From Plasmodium brasilianum (Eukaryota; Apicomplexa; Aconoidasida; Haemosporida; Plasmodiidae), in assembly GCF_023973825.1 (NCBI RefSeq), contig NC_090127.1, forward strand, positions 1,336,001 through 1,400,000: a stretch of 64,000 nt of DNA, given 5' to 3'. Positions 59,778-64,000 of the stretch are shown in pieces. A model generated the notes under the pieces. The model had not been told where the DNA came from. It made no database searches and was given only the letters and a program-made list of their open reading frames with translations. The translations under genes were made by a program, and so were the position numbers. The number at the start of each line of letters is the position of its first letter. Position 1 is the stretch's first letter.

Positions 59778-62700
59778 GCTTTATTTGAATTCCATTTATT
59801 ATGTATAGTGAAATATTTTGTTTTCAGAAAATGTAATATAGAAGTGTTTATAAAAATATGTAAGTTGCCGTATATATAAATATAGATACGTATAATTAAT
59901 ATTATTATGAGTGTTACAAATAAAACTTAATTTTCCTTACATAAAAAGGAAAAATTATTTAACCGGAAATTGTAAAATAAGTCCATAATTATTCTATAAA
60001 AAAATGCAGCAATAATATAAAATATTTTAATTGCATGTTCAACTGTTTACGTTACAACCAATGAGCAATATGCTGCGCAAATAGATCTATATATATACAT
60101 GTACAATCTTCTCTACACCCTTCCGTAATTGCAATTTCGTTTATTCCATTTTACCCTTGTTCCTTTTTCTTAGATTAATTTAATGAGCAGTGTTCAAAAA
60201 AATAACAGTAAATGAGTCTATTTATTTTAAGAAAAAGGCATGTAATAAAGTGGTTTATTAATGGAAAAAAAAAAAAAAAATACTTAAAAAATTGAAAATA
60301 AAAATATGTAAAAAATGCATACAGATATGAAAGAACAAAGAATGCTTCTTATAAATATATATAAATTTTTTTTTTATATATTGCCATAGAATATAATCCT
60401 TCATCCAACATTTCAGGTCAAAAAATTATAAATGAAAAACGATAAATATATAAATATAAACTTCAGTAATTTTTATTGAAAATTACCAAAAGTTAAATAA
60501 ATCTCATAGTTCATGCGTTATTGGAATTTTAAAAAATAAACAACCAAAAAAAAAATAAGCTGCAATGTTTTAACAACTCGCATTGTACGTATATATGTAT
60601 ATATATATACAAAAAAAATAAAATATATCATGACATAAATAAAAAATATAGATATTGCTTTATAAGAAAAAAAAAAATAATTAAAGAACATTTTTGCAAA
60701 TTTTAATGATAATTTCTCCTTTTTGCAACAATTAACATATAAGCAGCTTCAAATATTTTTATCAAGGCAAAAAAAAAAAAAAAAAAAACATACATAAAAA
60801 ACAAATAATGAAAACAAACATACGTACGTACTTTTTTATATTCTATTGAATTTTATCAACATTAACGAAATTACATATAACAACAAAAGTCCAATAATTA
60901 CAAATATAGTCTAGTACTTTGTATTAAGAATTTTTCAAGTGTTCATACTTACATATTTTTTATATATTCGCGTCATCTATATCTTTAACAAAACACATAT
61001 TTTTCATTTTACCAACCCTTTTACTTTTTGCATACATAAAATCCTATTTTTTCAATGCTAAAGTTGAAATAGAAAAATAAACAAAATGTGTTTACTAATG
61101 ACTGTAATATACAGGCCTAATATATAAATAATTGTACATATATAAATATATATATATATATATATACATATAAGCTATTAAAATAATTGAGTTGTTTCTT
61201 TTCGTTTTTTAGAAAAAACCTTTATTCATTACAAACCATTTTTATATATATATTATATAAATATATGATTGCATATGATACTTGAATCTAATTGATCTGT
61301 ACTGATAATTAAGTCTTATTTTTATGCTTTAAAAATGGTGTTTGGTCTAAAAATAATGTTGTATATACATATTTATATATATATATATACATATGCATGT
61401 GCATAAGTATTTAATTATGGACGCATATATGCATATGAAATTATATTTATATATTCTTATATGCCTATATATATATATATTATAAGCATACATGTTAAAG
61501 CACGTATATTTGTATTCAAAATTATATGCATAAGGACAACGAAAATATATGAATTTTTACTACTTTTTTTTTTTTTACTGCACCTTTTAAAATCATTGAA
61601 ATACTTTTTTTTCTATATCTTTATTTTTATTTTTTATTTTTATTTTTTTTTTAGAAATTTATGGAAAAAAAAAATTCTTTCTATATTTAGATGTTTTTTT
61701 TTTTAAATATACAAAAAAAATTTTATTCTTAAAAATATTTTTTACTTTATAAAAAATACTTTTTTTTTTTTTTCATAAACTACATTATTTTTTAAATTAT
61801 GTTATTTCTTTTTCTTTATTATTATTTCACTTTCCTCTGTTTTTTTACTTGTCATATTTTGTAGTTAAGAATATTATATTCTTGAAATTATTTTCCCATT
61901 ACATTGATTTGCATATATGATACCAAGTTGTATATTTTTATATTCTTTTTATTTTCCTTTTTTTTCGTTTTTACAAATATATATATATATATGTACGTAT
62001 ATATATATATTCATACATACATGTATGGATATATGCATAAATATACATTTTTTTTTTTCACCTTTTTTATTTAATTTAAAAAAAATATAAAAAAAAACAT
62101 CAGATAACCAAGTAGTTTCCAATGCATATATGAACGAATAAATCAGTACATTCAGAAGTTGCAATTTAAGCATAAGTTCTTAGAAATTTTTGTTTACATA
62201 TTGTAATTTTGTTGTATTTATTTACTACATATATTTATATATTTTTTTTTTATAAGGCTTTTCTTATGTAATTAAGTAAGATAACACTAATTGTGTTAAC
62301 AATATTGTAAATACAAATTAATTGTCCTAGGCGTAATCTTGCTTTACTGTATTTTTTTTTTTTTTTTTTTTTTGAGAATACATATATATATTGAAAAGTA
62401 CACATATGGAAAAGTGCTTATTTATAAATAACTACATTTGTATACACTTATAATATATACCTATATATATACATATATGTATATAAATGTAAATAAGTAC
62501 ATATACTCATGAATTTAAACACGTACATGCTTATTTAAATACATACATATGCATGTTTGTATGTAGATTATATATGCACAAGTGTTGAGTTGTGTATTTT
62601 ATTTTTTTTTTTTTATTCTCTATATTAAGCAGCTGCTTTGTTATGTTTTATTTTTTACATCCAAATATTAGTTCAAGATTTTATGATTTATAGATATAAT

Positions 62701-62780
62701 ATAGAAAAAAAAAAATAATAAAATAAAATACTATTAAATACGATTTGGTGAAATTCACATGTTTCATTATAAAATTTGAA
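59497..62780. other. 3.3 kb gap, ACBP to JmjC1
   Basis: Holds the ACBP 3' UTR and the JmjC1 promoter and 5' UTR. It has poly(A) runs of about 30 near 59743-59774 and about 18 near 60771-60788, (TA)n near 61149-61164, and T-rich stretches near 61566-61580 and 62351-62373. The ORFs are Ile/Tyr/Phe strings. No RNA gene was recognised. Confidence 0.6.
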
Positions 62781-64000
62781 ATGGATATACATGACAAAAA
62801 TATGAGAAAAAGAAGGCGAAACCCCCAGTACATAATATCATTATGTAAGAAAGAAGAAAATGTTAATATTTCAGATAGATATAAGAAAAATAAAATAACT
62901 GTTGAACATGATGATAATAATATAGTAAACAAGAAAAGTGAATACCATATGAAAAAAGAATATGATACAAGGAATAAATGTGCTTTAAAGACTAAAGCTA
63001 CAGATGATAAAACGAACGAATTAGAAAATTCAATAAACCATAATTCTAAATTAGATAATTTTAAATTAGAAAAGGAAGATAAAATAGAAATAGAAAAAAT
63101 TAGTTTTGAAGATATGAAAGAAAAACTTATAAACGAAAAAGTTATTAAAAAAAAATGTGATATAATATATAATACCATAAATTCACAAAGTAAAATAACA
63201 AAATCAGAAAATGGAAAATTAAATTATTTGGAAAATAAGGATAACATAATAAATGAACGATTTAATAAAAGCGTATCTTTATCAGAACATGATATATACA
63301 AAAATATAGAGCAGATACCTGTAATACATACCACAATGGAAGAATTATCAAACCCTATTTTATTTTTTGAAAAATATAACTCTATTGGATTAAAATATGG
63401 AGCTGTGAAAGTGAAACCTCCTAAATTTTTTAAACCACAATTTAATCCTTATTATTTAAATATGAAATTTAATATAAGAAAACAAAAAATTAATGAATTA
63501 AAATATGGAAAAGAATTTGATCATCCCGAGGAATATTGGTCCTTATATGAAGTGTATAAATATAATGAAATGCTTGAAGTTTTGCATCTACCAAAACATC
63601 AAACTGGTTTAGAATATGTTGAAAGGAAATATTGGAATATAATTAATAATGAAAAAGAGGAAATAGTGTCAATATATGGTGCCGATTTACCTGTATCCAA
63701 AAACCATCCTACGTGCCTTTTTCAGAACAGTCTCAAAATTGAAAAATTAAAAAAAAATAAAAGTAGAAGTTGTGATAGTAATTCCATTAGTAACAGTGTC
63801 AATAAACCACAAATGGAAATGAGTACTGGTTACGCAAAAGGTTCAGATAATATCAAACATGATAGTGGATATAAGAGGGGAATACCTGGTGACGTAGGAA
63901 ATAATATGTCACCTTGTGATAATCGTAAAATGAACAATTATAACAGTGTTTCATATTTATACCCCTATAATAATAATAATATAAATAATAACGGTAACTT
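62781..64000 (+). CDS. JmjC1: JmjC-domain demethylase JmjC1, 5' part
   Basis: Histone lysine demethylase candidate of the JARID/KDM5-like group, nuclear. The window keeps the first 406 codons; the frame is open to the window edge, so the gene is cut. Residues 1-175 are Lys/Asn/Glu-rich with a basic start (NMRKRRRNPQY), a likely nuclear signal. A JmjN domain lies at about 180-225: PVIHTTMEELSNPILFFEKY, then KYGAVKVKPPKFFKPQF. At about 281-305, ERKYWNIINNEKEEIVSIYG followed by ADLP matches the block just before the JmjC core in KDM5 proteins (FW...VEYGAD). The catalytic JmjC Fe(II)/2-oxoglutarate residues must lie beyond 64000 and cannot be checked. An Asn/Ser-rich low-complexity part follows residue 310. 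The start is the first in-frame ATG. Confidence 0.9.
   Translation, partial: MDIHDKNMRKRRRNPQYIISLCKKEENVNISDRYKKNKITVEHDDNNIVNKKSEYHMKKEYDTRNKCALKTKATDDKTNELENSINHNSKLDNFKLEKEDKIEIEKISFEDMKEKLINEKVIKKKCDIIYNTINSQSKITKSENGKLNYLENKDNIINERFNKSVSLSEHDIYKNIEQIPVIHTTMEELSNPILFFEKYNSIGLKYGAVKVKPPKFFKPQFNPYYLNMKFNIRKQKINELKYGKEFDHPEEYWSLYEVYKYNEMLEVLHLPKHQTGLEYVERKYWNIINNEKEEIVSIYGADLPVSKNHPTCLFQNSLKIEKLKKNKSRSCDSNSISNSVNKPQMEMSTGYAKGSDNIKHDSGYKRGIPGDVGNNMSPCDNRKMNNYNSVSYLYPYNNNNINNNGN

Noticed and set aside
1..64000. Centromere, subtelomeric repeats or var/pir-type surface families
   Set aside because: There is no extended near-pure-AT core of 2 kb without genes and no PIR, PfEMP1 or STP-like sequence; all genes are conserved core housekeeping genes.
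1..64000. tRNA, rRNA, snoRNA, CRISPR, transposon
   Set aside because: I looked for cloverleaf arms, G+C-rich islands, regular repeat-spacer arrays and transposase-like frames and found none that I could support.

Overview
This window is nuclear chromosomal DNA of a malaria parasite (Plasmodium). The signs are extreme A+T richness, long poly(A)/poly(T) and (TA)n runs, Asn-rich low-complexity protein inserts, short AT-rich GT-AG introns, and a gene order that I recall from the P. falciparum chromosome 8 segment PF3D7_0809900 to PF3D7_0811300, running in reverse here. The species cannot be fixed by eye. Composition and long intergenic gaps suit a non-Laverania human-type species such as P. malariae or P. 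ovale, but that is inference. There are no subtelomeric families (var, pir), no tRNA or rRNA genes, no mobile elements and no CRISPR arrays.

Layout from left to right: CAF1 deadenylase (612-6608, -); a 4.1 kb gap; EMC1 (10726-14342, -, one intron and an apparent one-base frameshift in a 21-A run); a mitochondrial carrier (15694-17541, +); cullin-1 (18584-21532, -, whose last exon is separate); an unknown conserved-looking two-exon gene (24312-25728, +); PPPK-DHPS, the folate enzyme and sulfa-drug target (26474-29094, -, three exons); a small six-exon membrane protein (29923-31061, +); the DEAD-box helicase DBP1 (32694-35396, -); a 4.3 kb gap with a doubtful small ORF; a nine-exon PP2C phosphatase (39714-42243, +); aquaglyceroporin AQP2 (42570-44537, -); a second PP2C, PPM5, with a predicted N-myristoylated first exon far upstream (48698-52295, +); the COQ8-like kinase ABCK1 (53465-56245, -); apicoplast ribosomal protein bL33 with a signal-peptide exon (57263-57864, +); acyl-CoA-binding protein (59221-59496, +); and the 5' part of the JmjN/JmjC demethylase JmjC1 (62781 to the window end, +).

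The genes are single eukaryotic transcription units, not an operon. Themes are gene-expression control (CAF1, DBP1, JmjC1), protein turnover and membrane-protein insertion (cullin, EMC1), organelle function (carrier, ABCK1, bL33), folate synthesis (PPPK-DHPS), and signalling by two PP2Cs flanking an aquaporin. The main added value is the set of exon joins worked out by reading phases across splice sites: cullin C-terminus, DHPS exons 1 and 3, the six-exon small gene, the nine-exon PP2C, the PPM5 acylated exon and the bL33 leader. I found no clearly new biological system. The best leads are the two phase-compatible first exons of PPM5, the small six-exon gene, and the possible small spliced gene near 9350-10010.
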